This document shows positions 1 through 9,670 of a stretch of DNA of 28,198 nt, piece after piece. The notes under the pieces were generated by a model, which saw only the letters and a program-made list of their open reading frames with translations, had not been told where the DNA came from and searched no databases. A program made the translations under genes and the position numbers. Source of the stretch: a bacterium Ga0077546 (GTDB taxonomy: Bacteria > Cyanobacteriota > Vampirovibrionia > Obscuribacterales > Obscuribacteraceae); NCBI GenBank assembly GCA_001464165.1, contig LNEX01000271.1, positions 1 through 28,198 of the forward strand, written 5' to 3'. Numbering within the stretch: the first letter of the stretch is position 1; each line of letters begins with the position of its first letter.

Positions 1-888
1 GTCAGCCTTGTTCAACAGCTGTCCGATAGCTTCCACTGGCAACTTGACGTCGAGAAGACTGCTCAAGAACTGACAGCAAGCTTGGAGCAGAATATTGGAA
101 CAACAGAAGAAATTTTGCATATCGGTGGTCTGCTCTCCAAAAGCTTGCTGGCCGTTCTAGTTTGCGTAGTTTCCTCAATTTATCTAATTATTGACAGCCG
201 CAGAGTTGGGCTATTTTGCCTGCGTTTCATTCCAAAGAAGAACCATGAGATGGTGATCAAACTCTCCTCTCAGATGAATATTATGCTCAGCAAGTATGTG
301 CGAGGCCAACTGCTTCTCATTGCGCTTATGTCTTGCGTAGCCTACGGTATTCTGCACTTCTGGCTGCACATCAAGTACGCATTGCTCATAGCAATCTTAA
401 GCGGATTCTTGGAAATTATTCCCGTCCTTGGACCGTTCTTCGCAATAAGTATTGCCACTATTGTTGGTGTGGCCCAACTGGGCGTCGGCGTAGCTATAAA
501 AATTATCTTGGGCTACTGGGTGGCCAGGTTGATTGAAGACTACGTAATCGTTCCTCGTTTCATTGGACATGCTGTTGAATTGCACCCGCTGGCCATTATT
601 TTTGCCGTGCTTTGCGGAGAGGTAATGGCTGGCGCCCTCGGTATGCTTATCGCTATTCCGGTGGCAGCTTCAATCAAAGAGATCTTAGACTTCCTCTACC
701 CAGCCGACGGTTCGCAACCTGGAAGTAAAAGCAACCTGCCCTCCCATGATAGTGAGATGGCCAGAGCTACAACCACCAAACTTGAAGCTATAAAAGTTGA
801 ATCAGCAAAAGTCGAAGCGACAAAACCTAATGCACTAGAAGTTGAAGAATCAAAAGTTGAAAAAGCAGAATCTGGATTGGATACTTAA
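1..888 (+). CDS. AI-2E family transporter (PerM/YhhT-like), 5' partial
   Basis: The reading frame is open to the first base of the window, so the N-terminal part lies upstream; the TTG at 82 is internal and not a start. The visible protein has several hydrophobic helices and the C-terminal signature of the AI-2E/PerM permease family: an IIPVLGP motif, then a PRFIGHAVELHPLAIIF stretch and a GALGMLIAIPVAA helix. Members are inner-membrane proteins proposed to export small molecules or act as Na+/H+ exchangers; the substrate cannot be told from sequence. After the last helix there is an unusual tail of about 60 residues, rich in Lys, Glu and Ala, with repeated KVE units (KVESAKVEATK, KVEKAE), likely a flexible or helical cytoplasmic extension. 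A 10-bp inverted repeat follows the stop codon. Confidence 0.88.
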   Translation, partial: VSLVQQLSDSFHWQLDVEKTAQELTASLEQNIGTTEEILHIGGLLSKSLLAVLVCVVSSIYLIIDSRRVGLFCLRFIPKKNHEMVIKLSSQMNIMLSKYVRGQLLLIALMSCVAYGILHFWLHIKYALLIAILSGFLEIIPVLGPFFAISIATIVGVAQLGVGVAIKIILGYWVARLIEDYVIVPRFIGHAVELHPLAIIFAVLCGEVMAGALGMLIAIPVAASIKEILDFLYPADGSQPGSKSNLPSHDSEMARATTTKLEAIKVESAKVEATKPNALEVEESKVEKAESGLDT

Positions 889-923
889 CCAAATCTCACA
901 GCTAGACTAGCCCTGAGATTTGG
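889..923. terminator. Inverted repeat after the AI-2E gene, possible terminator
   Basis: CCAAATCTCA (889-898) and TGAGATTTGG (914-923) are a perfect 10-bp inverted repeat with a 15-base loop, starting directly after the stop codon. There is no clear T-run, so it is a stable 3' hairpin and only possibly an intrinsic terminator. It lies between two convergent genes. Confidence 0.45.
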
Positions 924-943
924 ATACTAGATAAAAAGCTCTT

Positions 944-1013
944 GCTGCACTAGTCTCTAGACTAAGCGTTAGACTAGGCTCTGTTAGCGCGCCCAACAAA
1001 AGCCTAGTGCAGC
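944..1013. repeat. Second inverted repeat with TAGACTA copies between convergent genes
   Basis: GCTGCACTAG (944-953) pairs perfectly with CTAGTGCAGC (1004-1013), the latter covering the stop codon of the exchanger gene on the minus strand. The 50 bases between hold smaller palindromes (TAGTCT-CT-AGACTA at 951-964; CTAA-GCG-TTAG at 962-972). TAGACTA occurs at 903, 958 and 970. This may be a terminator region for the convergent pair. Confidence 0.35.
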
Positions 1014-2041
1014 CGAGGTGGCATTACCGGAGCAATGTAAATTATCGTTGAAATGGTCGCTACGTAGGCGACAGCTCCTAACACCAAATGCTGCGGCTTA
1101 AGGCGGCCAAAACTAAGCAGCGCTAGATATATAGTGGCGAAGAGCACAGCGACGCAGCCAGAAAGCAGTGTGCCGTGATCAAGGTTCCAACTAGTACAAG
1201 CCACACCAAAGGCAACAGGGAAACAGCTCTGGAAAACAAGAGCGCCCGTAACGTTGCCAATTGCTAGCGTGTCTTTGTTACCACGCAACCACAAAACGCT
1301 GTTTATCTTCTCTGGCAACTCAGTGGCAATTGGAGTAACTATCAACGAGAGCACCAAGGGAGAAATATTGAAGTCATCAGATAAGTTCTGAATACAGCCA
1401 ACGAATAGATAGGCACCACCAACAATACCAGCCAAAGAAAGAATAATTTGCGGGATGATCAGACGGAAGCGCTCCGAGCCAACCTTAAATAAGCGATCTA
1501 AATAAAGAGTCTCAGGACACTCACCGACTTCGCCCTCGTGGCGGAAGCATACATATAGATAATAGGGATACAACAGAATCAAGACACCGGCCAAGAGATA
1601 TCGCAGAGCCGGATCTGGAGGAAGCAGGGTGCCAAGCAATGCCAAGCTATATGCAACTATGAAAAACTTCAAATCTCTTTTAATTACAGCTTTTTTTATC
1701 TCCAATCCAGGTTTTCTTCGTTTACTCGCCGTATACGCAAGGCAAGCAATACCGCAGATTCCCAGAGTTAGGGTGCTAAGCATAAATGGAGCCCCGGCAA
1801 TGGCGCCAATGCCCACCTCAACGCCGTGCTGTTTGCTGAAAAAGATTAGGGCTACTACTGGTATCAAGGTCTCAGGAAGTGCTGTTCCCACCGCGGCCAA
1901 TACACTGCCGACCACCCCCTCGCTCAACTGTAGACGCTGACCGAGCCATTCAATACCATTTGTAAAGAGCTCTGCACTGGCAACAATGAATACCAAAGTC
2001 AAAACTAAACTAACTATCTCGACAACGAAGCCAAAGTTCAC
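1004..2041 (-). CDS. Sodium/calcium exchanger family membrane protein
   Basis: A 345-residue polytopic membrane protein of the CaCA (cation/Ca2+ antiporter) superfamily. It carries the two inverted alpha repeats of the family: ELFTNGIEWLG...GSVLAAVGTALPET near residues 24-58 and ISPLVLSLIVTPIATELPE with a following GNVTGALVFQS in the C-terminal half. The acidic residues in GTALPET and ATELPE are the ion-binding positions in known exchangers. It most likely swaps Ca2+ or another cation against Na+ or H+ at the inner membrane. The start is GTG at 2041, preceded by an AGG eight bases upstream (GATAGGTGTGAACT). It is divergent from gatC and convergent with the AI-2E gene. Ion specificity is not decidable here. 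Confidence 0.85.
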   Translation of the reverse strand: MNFGFVVEIVSLVLTLVFIVASAELFTNGIEWLGQRLQLSEGVVGSVLAAVGTALPETLIPVVALIFFSKQHGVEVGIGAIAGAPFMLSTLTLGICGIACLAYTASKRRKPGLEIKKAVIKRDLKFFIVAYSLALLGTLLPPDPALRYLLAGVLILLYPYYLYVCFRHEGEVGECPETLYLDRLFKVGSERFRLIIPQIILSLAGIVGGAYLFVGCIQNLSDDFNISPLVLSLIVTPIATELPEKINSVLWLRGNKDTLAIGNVTGALVFQSCFPVAFGVACTSWNLDHGTLLSGCVAVLFATIYLALLSFGRLKPQHLVLGAVAYVATISTIIYIAPVMPPRLH

Positions 2042-2135
2042 AGTTCACACCTATCGCTCTTTCTGCGAGAATACCAGAAGATTGATTACGTTGCCTAACA
2101 TAGAAACTTACGCCGCAAACTAATATAGTAAGCAG

Positions 2136-2420
2136 ATGATTACTGTCAAAGATGTCCAACATGTTGCGAAATTGGCCAGGCTGAGCCTGACTGATGATGA
2201 AAGCCAGCGCTTTACCGAGCAGCTGGACCGCATTATTGGCTACTTTGACGAGCTTAACCAAGTCGACACTAACGGCGTAGAACCGATGTCCCACCCCATC
2301 CCGGTCTTTAATGTCATGAGGGAAGATGTTGTCATAAGCTCTCTCGGTCGAGAAGTTCTCATGGAAAACGCGCCTCTAAAAGAGGGCGCTTTCTTCAAAG
2401 TTCCCAGGATTGGGGAATAG
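2136..2420 (+). CDS. gatC: Asp-tRNA(Asn)/Glu-tRNA(Gln) amidotransferase subunit C
   Basis: At 94 residues it matches the usual length of GatC, the small subunit of the GatCAB amidotransferase that converts Glu-tRNA(Gln) or Asp-tRNA(Asn) to the amidated form during translation. Family features are visible: ITVKDVQHVAKLARLSLTDDE at the N-terminus, LDRIIGYFDELNQVDTNGVEP in the middle, and the conserved end KEGAFFKVPRI. The ATG at 2136 has only a weak Shine-Dalgarno (AAGCAG just ahead). gatA and gatB are not adjacent in this window. pyrG follows 113 bases downstream on the same strand, so the two may share a transcript. Confidence 0.95.
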   Translation: MITVKDVQHVAKLARLSLTDDESQRFTEQLDRIIGYFDELNQVDTNGVEPMSHPIPVFNVMREDVVISSLGREVLMENAPLKEGAFFKVPRIGE

Positions 2421-2426
2421 CTAGCA

Positions 2427-4238
<1,812 letters not shown>

Positions 4239-4240
<2 letters not shown>

Positions 4241-4262
4241 CACTAATTATCTAGGTGTTTTG
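4239..4262. terminator. Possible bidirectional terminator between pyrG and corA
   Basis: AACACTA (4239-4245) and TAGGTGTT (4252-4259) form a seven-pair stem with one bulged G around a six-base loop, overlapping the pyrG stop and followed by TTGCGCTTT. It sits exactly in the gap between convergent genes. Thermodynamic stability is modest. Confidence 0.35.
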
Positions 4263-4271
4263 CGCTTTACA

Positions 4272-5441
4272 CTAACGGGCAGTATCTTTTGTCAACGGTT
4301 TTGCAGCTGGCTCTTTTGACGAAAATCGATCAGAGCGGAAGAGAAGCAACAACATCAGGCTCGAAGTGATTGCCATCAAAGCCAAGGCAAAGAAGTAGCC
4401 ATAGCCCCAACTCAATTCAGGCATGTTGTAGGGCGAATCAGTATGAAAATTCATACCGTATATTCCGGCGATCAGAGTTGGTGGTGCACAGATTGTAGTA
4501 ATAATAGTGAGCATTTTCATCACCTCATTGAGGCGATTTGAAATACTAGAAAGATAAACGTCCATTAGATCAGAGCAAAGTTCGCGGTAAGTCTCAATCA
4601 AGTCGGTAATTTGAATAACGTGATCATAGCAATCGCGCAGGTGCAATAGAGTCTCGGCAGTAAAATTAGCCGGACTGGTGCGCAAAATAGAGCCAAGAGC
4701 TTCTCGCAAGGGGAAAAGTGCACGACGCAAGCCTAATAATTCACGCTTAGCAACATGCACTTGCGAGACAAGCCGCTTGCTAGGCTCCTCAAGAATGCGA
4801 TCTTCAATCACTTCTAAGCGTTCACCAAAAACTTCTAAAACCGGATAGTAAGCATCGATGATACTGTCTATGATGGCATAAGTAAGATAATCACTACCTC
4901 GGCTTCGCAATAGTCCGCGGCCTTTGCGCAATCGCTCTAGCACTGGCTTTGTTGCATCGACTGGCCCCTCCTGGAAGGTCACCACAAAATTGCTACCGAC
5001 ATACATACTAATTTGTTCGGTTGCCACCATTTCTTGCGAAACCAGATGACTGGGGTCGCCAGCTTTACCCTCAATCATATGAGCTACTAGAAAGAAGTTT
5101 TGATCGTATTGTTCAAACTTAGCCCTTTGGTGCAAGTGAATAATATCTTCCATGGCCAAAGGGTGGATATTGAAAATCTCGCCCAGTCTCTTGATGATCT
5201 CTGGGCTACCCAAACCTTCCACATTGACCCACAGCACCGGCCATTTACCAAAATTTTCTTCAATTGAAGCCAAATCGCCAACATTCTCTTCCACTAGCCT
5301 ATCAACGTCATAGGCAACATAACTAACTTGCGATTGCGGAGCGTCTGGGTCGAAGATTACATTCTCTGGACCTGTGCCTGCCGCCAGCGCCTGCAAAGAA
5401 CGACGTCGCAACCGTCTTTTAGAAGCATTGCGCTTACTCAT
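4272..5441 (-). CDS. corA: CorA family magnesium/cobalt transport protein
   Basis: A 389-residue CorA-type divalent cation channel. It has a large cytoplasmic N-terminal domain (about residues 1-310) with a long helical portion, then the pore helix ending in the selectivity motif YGMN (Gly329-Met330-Asn331), a short periplasmic loop, and a second membrane helix, followed by a basic tail. CorA proteins form pentamers in the inner membrane and import Mg2+ or Co2+. It is the last gene of a five-gene minus-strand operon; its ATG lies two bases after the stop of the preceding 434-aa gene and has no good Shine-Dalgarno of its own, which points to translational coupling. The basic N-terminus (KRNASKRRLRRRS) is longer than in many CorA proteins. 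Confidence 0.94.
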   Translation of the reverse strand: MSKRNASKRRLRRRSLQALAAGTGPENVIFDPDAPQSQVSYVAYDVDRLVEENVGDLASIEENFGKWPVLWVNVEGLGSPEIIKRLGEIFNIHPLAMEDIIHLHQRAKFEQYDQNFFLVAHMIEGKAGDPSHLVSQEMVATEQISMYVGSNFVVTFQEGPVDATKPVLERLRKGRGLLRSRGSDYLTYAIIDSIIDAYYPVLEVFGERLEVIEDRILEEPSKRLVSQVHVAKRELLGLRRALFPLREALGSILRTSPANFTAETLLHLRDCYDHVIQITDLIETYRELCSDLMDVYLSSISNRLNEVMKMLTIITTICAPPTLIAGIYGMNFHTDSPYNMPELSWGYGYFFALALMAITSSLMLLLLFRSDRFSSKEPAAKPLTKDTAR

Positions 5442-5443
5442 AG

Positions 5444-6748
5444 TTAGGTATCACCGTCTGGCGGCGAAGTATTTTTTTCGCTGTTTTGGCGGCTTTTAGT
5501 AGACCTATGATCTAAAGACTTCCACGTCTCAATGGCCCAGAGTTGCTCGGCTTCAGTTTCAAAGCAAATTGTAATCTGGGCGAAAGTGCCATGGGCTGCC
5601 GAAACACCACGGAGCATCCAGAAAGCACTGTCTTCTTCAGCTACTCGCTCAAAAAATGCTCTACCGTGCACTGGGCCGTGTTCATACTTGAGTGGATCAT
5701 CAATTACTTTGATCTTCTGCAAAATATCCATGGCATCTAGACTATTGCCACTGCTGTCACTCGCTGACATACAGGTCACCCGCACGTTTCGGGTTTCATC
5801 AAAGGCAAGAAAAGTTTGGCCCTCTTCAAGTTCTTCCACAAAATTGCCAGGAACAGCAACCGACCAACCACCACCAAGATTCTTGCGTACGCCCTGGCGG
5901 CGATACCCTACAAGCTTGGCAGCTATAGCCTGCTGCGCCATATTCTCGATTTGGTCAACAAACTCATACTCACAACCCAAAAACTCGATTAGTTGGGCCC
6001 ACTCCTTCCAGGGATATTTCAAATCAGGATCAAGGCTATAAGCGCTATCAAGGTGTTCCATGATACGCTCCAAGAGTTCCGCTTCCTTTTCAGTCAAGGG
6101 TTCGCGCCAACGCACTGTGTTCCACATATAGTCCCACCAAGGGAAGATATCACGACCACTAATCGGTTCCGCAGAAACGGATTCAAGCCAGTCCATTGAA
6201 CGTGGTCCTAGCTGCGTCAAAATCGGCTCGGGCACATCAAACTGATGACCATCAAAGGGCATGGCTAAGTGAAACTTAGCACCATCTTTAGATAGTTCTT
6301 TCACTCGTTTGGTGAGGGCACCGATCCAAGACTCAAACTCACTATAAAGCCGAACTTTATCACCAGTCTCAAAATAGCCAGTCTCGTCAAAAAATTCAAT
6401 TTCGTCGTCTACCACCCATTCAATACCGTGCACCTGAGAAAGCTTGCGTACTAGGTCGCAAACAAAAATATGATAGCCAGGACCGGCTGAAGAGGTAGCA
6501 GCAGCCACCAAGAGCGAACCATCTTCACAGGGAGAAAGCATTATCGGTTCCGCGCCCGGATGAAGTAAAACCATCAAACATGGATTACCCTCATCATCTT
6601 CGGTCCACTGGCTCCACTCAAGCTCGTCAAAAGCGACATTGGTAAGCCAAGTCTCTAACTCTTCGAGCTTTTTGCGATCAAAAGCTGGCACTTCAACAGA
6701 GTGGCGCCCTGGCGCATATTGACCTTTTAAGTACAAACCGAGACTCAT
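5444..6748 (-). CDS. Uncharacterised 434-aa protein of an immunity-like gene cluster
   Basis: I do not recognise a named family. The protein is acidic, has no signal peptide or membrane helix, and looks cytoplasmic. Two parts can be seen: an N-terminal half (about residues 1-200) with the stretches GPGYHIFVCDLVRKLSQVHGIEW and FFDETGYFETGDKVRLYSEFESW, and a C-terminal part (about 300-420) starting GGGWSVAVPGNF that resembles a compact beta-rich domain. The start has a strong GGAGGAAGCC Shine-Dalgarno. It is 99 bases downstream of the YwqG-like gene and two bases upstream of corA, all on the minus strand. Large soluble proteins of this kind are common in polymorphic-toxin immunity loci, but that role is inferred only from the neighbours. 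Confidence 0.75.
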   Translation of the reverse strand: MSLGLYLKGQYAPGRHSVEVPAFDRKKLEELETWLTNVAFDELEWSQWTEDDEGNPCLMVLLHPGAEPIMLSPCEDGSLLVAAATSSAGPGYHIFVCDLVRKLSQVHGIEWVVDDEIEFFDETGYFETGDKVRLYSEFESWIGALTKRVKELSKDGAKFHLAMPFDGHQFDVPEPILTQLGPRSMDWLESVSAEPISGRDIFPWWDYMWNTVRWREPLTEKEAELLERIMEHLDSAYSLDPDLKYPWKEWAQLIEFLGCEYEFVDQIENMAQQAIAAKLVGYRRQGVRKNLGGGWSVAVPGNFVEELEEGQTFLAFDETRNVRVTCMSASDSSGNSLDAMDILQKIKVIDDPLKYEHGPVHGRAFFERVAEEDSAFWMLRGVSAAHGTFAQITICFETEAEQLWAIETWKSLDHRSTKSRQNSEKNTSPPDGDT

Positions 6749-6847
6749 GGCTTCCTCCGCAACAATCTGATTCTACACCGCTGTCACGGCTTACTCAAGA
6801 TGATATGAGGGTGGCCAAGCGACACTTCCTCAAAATAAAACCCGCTT

Positions 6848-7687
6848 CTACTGAGTCTCACAAATCAGCCAGACTTTCTCAAAACGTCGCGCCAATAGGT
6901 CTTCTTCCCGAATGGCAAAATAAAGCCGACCGCTATCAACCCACATCATCCGGGCTAACGGATCGCTATCCAATTGCAACAAAAGTAGCCACTTTTCTGA
7001 CTCTGCTGCAAGTTTCTCTCCATCAGCGCTGCAAAAATCAAAATCATCACTAAGGTTTAGATCCCGGCTGGCAATCTCACAATCAAGACGAAAATCTCCT
7101 GCAATATCCTGAGCGTAGCCGAACATTCTATGCACCACCGGGCTACCATAAATCTCTTCAGCGGCTGCAAGATAAGCTTCGTAAGAGACATATCCGCCGT
7201 CACTGACAGCAGCCATCTCAACGGTAATGGCATTATACGAATTCTCTCCTTGGAACGATAATGCACACGGTGCAAATACAGAGCTGGGGGGCAAATCAGC
7301 AGGCAAATCAGTGTACTGAAGCAAAGCTAAATCGTCGAAGTACTCAACACGCCAACCAAACCGATCATCGTTCTGATTTCCCCAAGGGCCCTCAAAGGCA
7401 TCATAGAAGAATGACAATAAGCCTCGCTTTGGCAAGTTAGGACAGGCTTCAAAACTACTATCAGATAGATCAATCTGGCAAAGAAATGCCAAGGGAGTCT
7501 TGGCTCGACTGCGCGGCCACTGATAGCCAACTGGCAAAAGAGGACGGCCGCCAGCGCGAGAAAGACTTTTTTCAGCTTTGTCTTCGCTAAAAGTAATACG
7601 AAGAGATGGCATGCTCTGCTCAAAGAGGCCCTTGAACTCTGCCAATTCATGTCTTTCGAGAATCTTTTCAATTTCCGCACTAGCCAC
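6848..7687 (-). CDS. YwqG family protein (DUF1963)
   Basis: A 279-residue member of the YwqG/DUF1963 family. Typical features are seen in order: SRAGGRPLLPVGYQWPRSR near residue 43, PLAFLCQIDLSDS, LPKRGLLSFFYDAFEGPWGNQNDDRFGWRVEYFD, and the C-terminal WLLLLQLDSDPLARMMWVDSGRLYFAIREEDLLARRFEKVW. It is cytoplasmic and has no known catalytic motif. YwqG of Bacillus sits in a toxin locus, and the family is repeatedly found in polymorphic-toxin immunity loci, so an immunity or protein-binding role is plausible but not shown. The start is GTG at 7687, overlapping the end of the upstream phosphatase gene by 8 bases, with GGAGG inside that gene; the two are clearly translated from one message. Confidence 0.88.
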   Translation of the reverse strand: MASAEIEKILERHELAEFKGLFEQSMPSLRITFSEDKAEKSLSRAGGRPLLPVGYQWPRSRAKTPLAFLCQIDLSDSSFEACPNLPKRGLLSFFYDAFEGPWGNQNDDRFGWRVEYFDDLALLQYTDLPADLPPSSVFAPCALSFQGENSYNAITVEMAAVSDGGYVSYEAYLAAAEEIYGSPVVHRMFGYAQDIAGDFRLDCEIASRDLNLSDDFDFCSADGEKLAAESEKWLLLLQLDSDPLARMMWVDSGRLYFAIREEDLLARRFEKVWLICETQ

Positions 7688-8246
7688 TTTGCCTTTGCCT
7701 CCAACTTGATTTGTCTATCTTTCGAAAATCAGGAATATCCTTAATTGATTCAAGATAGTGCCAGAGCTCAAGCAATTCTCGATCGGTCATGTCACCCAAA
7801 AACTGCTTCACACAAACGGCGTTAGCGTGCTGATATGAGACTTTGCGCAATTCATCATCAACCATCAATACTTGATTGAGATCACGTCCTTTCGCTTCGA
7901 CCTTGCGCAAGTCCTTAATGTAATACTCCTGGTTCTTATGAAAATCGTAGCGAACAGTACAATAACTTCTATCCCATACAAACAGCGGATCAGGGAGGCC
8001 TTTCCAGAGTGCTCGAGCAATAGGAGCAATATAAGCGAGGGTGGCCGATGACCAAAGCGCTAAGGTAAAATTCTCACTGCCATGTGCCAGGAAATCACGA
8101 ACATGAGGCCTAAAATAAACAAAATAATGAGCAAGCATCATATCTGGTGCACGATCAAGAGCCTGGGTGGCACCGCGAATCAATGTTTCATCGAGATCCA
8201 GAATCAGCAGCGGCCTGTTTGATGGCTTACTCACTGCACTTACCAC
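7680..8246 (-). CDS. NIF/SCP-type HAD phosphatase
   Basis: A 188-residue HAD-superfamily protein of the NLI-interacting-factor (NIF, FCP/SCP-like) type. The nucleophile motif is intact: LLILDLDETL, where the first Asp is the phospho-acceptor and the second the acid/base. Motif II is the Ser in LALWSSAT and motif III the MVDDEL acidic pair. The family is best known for eukaryotic RNA polymerase II CTD phosphatases; bacterial members have mostly unknown substrates and often lie next to immunity-type genes. GTG at 8246 gives the longest form, but GTG at 8234 has better spacing from the AAGGGTGG element and begins just before the SKPSNRPLLILDLDETL segment. It is 8 bases downstream of the 413-aa gene. 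Confidence 0.85.
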   Translation of the reverse strand: MVSAVSKPSNRPLLILDLDETLIRGATQALDRAPDMMLAHYFVYFRPHVRDFLAHGSENFTLALWSSATLAYIAPIARALWKGLPDPLFVWDRSYCTVRYDFHKNQEYYIKDLRKVEAKGRDLNQVLMVDDELRKVSYQHANAVCVKQFLGDMTDRELLELWHYLESIKDIPDFRKIDKSSWRQRQSG

Positions 8247-8254
8247 CCTTCATA

Positions 8255-9496
8255 TTATGGAGCCCCTGTTTCAGGGAACAAACCTACCCATTCTTGCTCT
8301 AGCTCTGTATCAAAGAACAATAGCCAAGAACTCTCAGACAATTTCTCCCGTTCCGCAATCGAGCGCAGCACCACAATTGACTCTTCAATTTTCTCCAGGG
8401 CTAAATCAACATATAGATAACTTGCAGCAAGAGGAGCCATACCAGACTCTGCCGGGTTAAATGAAGCAGACTTAGGACTGGCCCCCCAACCAAATACACA
8501 ACCGCACTCTTCGGCCCTAAGTTCCTCATCAACTTTCTTCCGCAATGCAGCAAAAGCTTCAAACGAAGTAGTTTGATCGCTCTCAGCAATCTTGAGATAA
8601 CAAAATTTCTCACCATGCTTCGTAAAACGCTCAGAGTAAAAAATACCATTAAGAACAATCGACTCGATTATGTTGCGCTTTGCCGAAACAAAAGTACGGC
8701 GCATCGGCTGTAGTTCTTCGTCTTTAAAAGATATTAGAGTTGGAGTGACGAGATTTTGCAAACGTAGTGGCTCATCATCAATCTGTACTTTAATTTCTAG
8801 CACCACTCTGTCAACAGCTTGGGCAAATTCAGAAAGTGATTTAGTATGTGAAATATCAAGCTGTTTATCTCGGCCAAACAAATTGACAATACGGCTGGCA
8901 CTAGTATTTATAACTTCAGTAGAGATATTACCAATCCACTTATTCAAGGTATCTTCGCCCAGCAGATACTCACAAAGGCAATAAGCCGTTTCAATATCAT
9001 CACGATCATTGGCGCCACTGAACGAGTCAGAAAAGAAAGTGACATCTACTACATTGCGACTTGAGCGCAGGCATGAGACCTTAGTCTCCGGAATTCTAAG
9101 CCCCGTTCTCGACTCAAAGATACTCTCAAGCACATCAACACTAAGAGCAGGCCGTACCGGCAAGAAAGACCAACCTTCTAACTCTGGTGCCATTTCAATT
9201 ATTGTTTTGACTAGCGGCCTCTTAAAATGATCAAGCTCAGGCGTAATGATGAATAGACAAACGTCGTTGTCACCAGGCCATAGCTCCCAAAGCAAGTTCT
9301 CATTGATCTTGGTTAAACCATCATCAACCCAAGTTGCCAATTCATCAATCGGCAAAGGACGTCGGCCTCTGATATGCGATTGAAACTCTTTTGAACGCTT
9401 AGAAAAAGACTGCCACCAAATTTCAATTTGGTCGAGGACGCGCCTGCGATAAAGCAATTCTGTCTCTGATTGATTATCTATATATCGCCAGCGCAT
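8255..9496 (-). CDS. Uncharacterised 413-aa protein, first gene of the immunity-like operon
   Basis: No named domain that I can assign with certainty. It is soluble, with no signal peptide. Near residues 65-110 it has a pattern shared with a loose family of hypothetical bacterial proteins: LLWELWPGDNDVCLFIITPE, then RPLVKTIIEMAPELEGW and FLPVRP. The rest is acidic, and the end is WLLFFDTELEQEWVGLFPE. The ATG at 9496 has no visible Shine-Dalgarno and an in-frame TAG six bases upstream fixes the 5' limit (TAG CTG ATG). It leads a tightly packed minus-strand operon with the phosphatase, the YwqG protein, the 434-aa protein and corA. An 18-base palindrome lies 111 bases upstream. Confidence 0.75.
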   Translation of the reverse strand: MRWRYIDNQSETELLYRRRVLDQIEIWWQSFSKRSKEFQSHIRGRRPLPIDELATWVDDGLTKINENLLWELWPGDNDVCLFIITPELDHFKRPLVKTIIEMAPELEGWSFLPVRPALSVDVLESIFESRTGLRIPETKVSCLRSSRNVVDVTFFSDSFSGANDRDDIETAYCLCEYLLGEDTLNKWIGNISTEVINTSASRIVNLFGRDKQLDISHTKSLSEFAQAVDRVVLEIKVQIDDEPLRLQNLVTPTLISFKDEELQPMRRTFVSAKRNIIESIVLNGIFYSERFTKHGEKFCYLKIAESDQTTSFEAFAALRKKVDEELRAEECGCVFGWGASPKSASFNPAESGMAPLAASYLYVDLALEKIEESIVVLRSIAEREKLSESSWLLFFDTELEQEWVGLFPETGAP

Positions 9497-9606
9497 CAGC
9501 TATTTCGAGGACTTCCAAATTTAGTAGCAGGATCGCTTGACATGCAGCTTCCATCAATAGCTTACTGGAATAAGGCGAACTCTGTGTGAAATTAAAAGCT
9601 CCTGTA

Positions 9607-9624
9607 CACTTATTAAAATAAGTG
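9607..9624. promoter_or_regulatory. 18-base palindrome between the TPR lipoprotein gene and the immunity-like operon
   Basis: CACTTATT-AA-AATAAGTG is a perfect 8-bp inverted repeat with a 2-base centre. It lies upstream of the operon that starts at 9496 and downstream of the lipoprotein gene ending at 9671, both on the minus strand. The very short spacer fits a dimeric repressor or activator site better than an RNA hairpin, although a weak terminator for the lipoprotein gene is possible. Confidence 0.4.
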
Positions 9625-9670
9625 GCTGTTCATATAGCCTGGATGCTAAAGCTAATTGGCCAGCAGCTCT

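Noticed and set aside
721..885. KVE-type repeats as a DNA repeat array
   Set aside because: The units are irregular in length and sequence at the DNA level; it is low-complexity coding sequence, not a tandem repeat or CRISPR.
2010..2294. 94-aa minus-strand ORF across the start of gatC
   Set aside because: It overlaps gatC and the exchanger start; both of those match known families and this frame does not.
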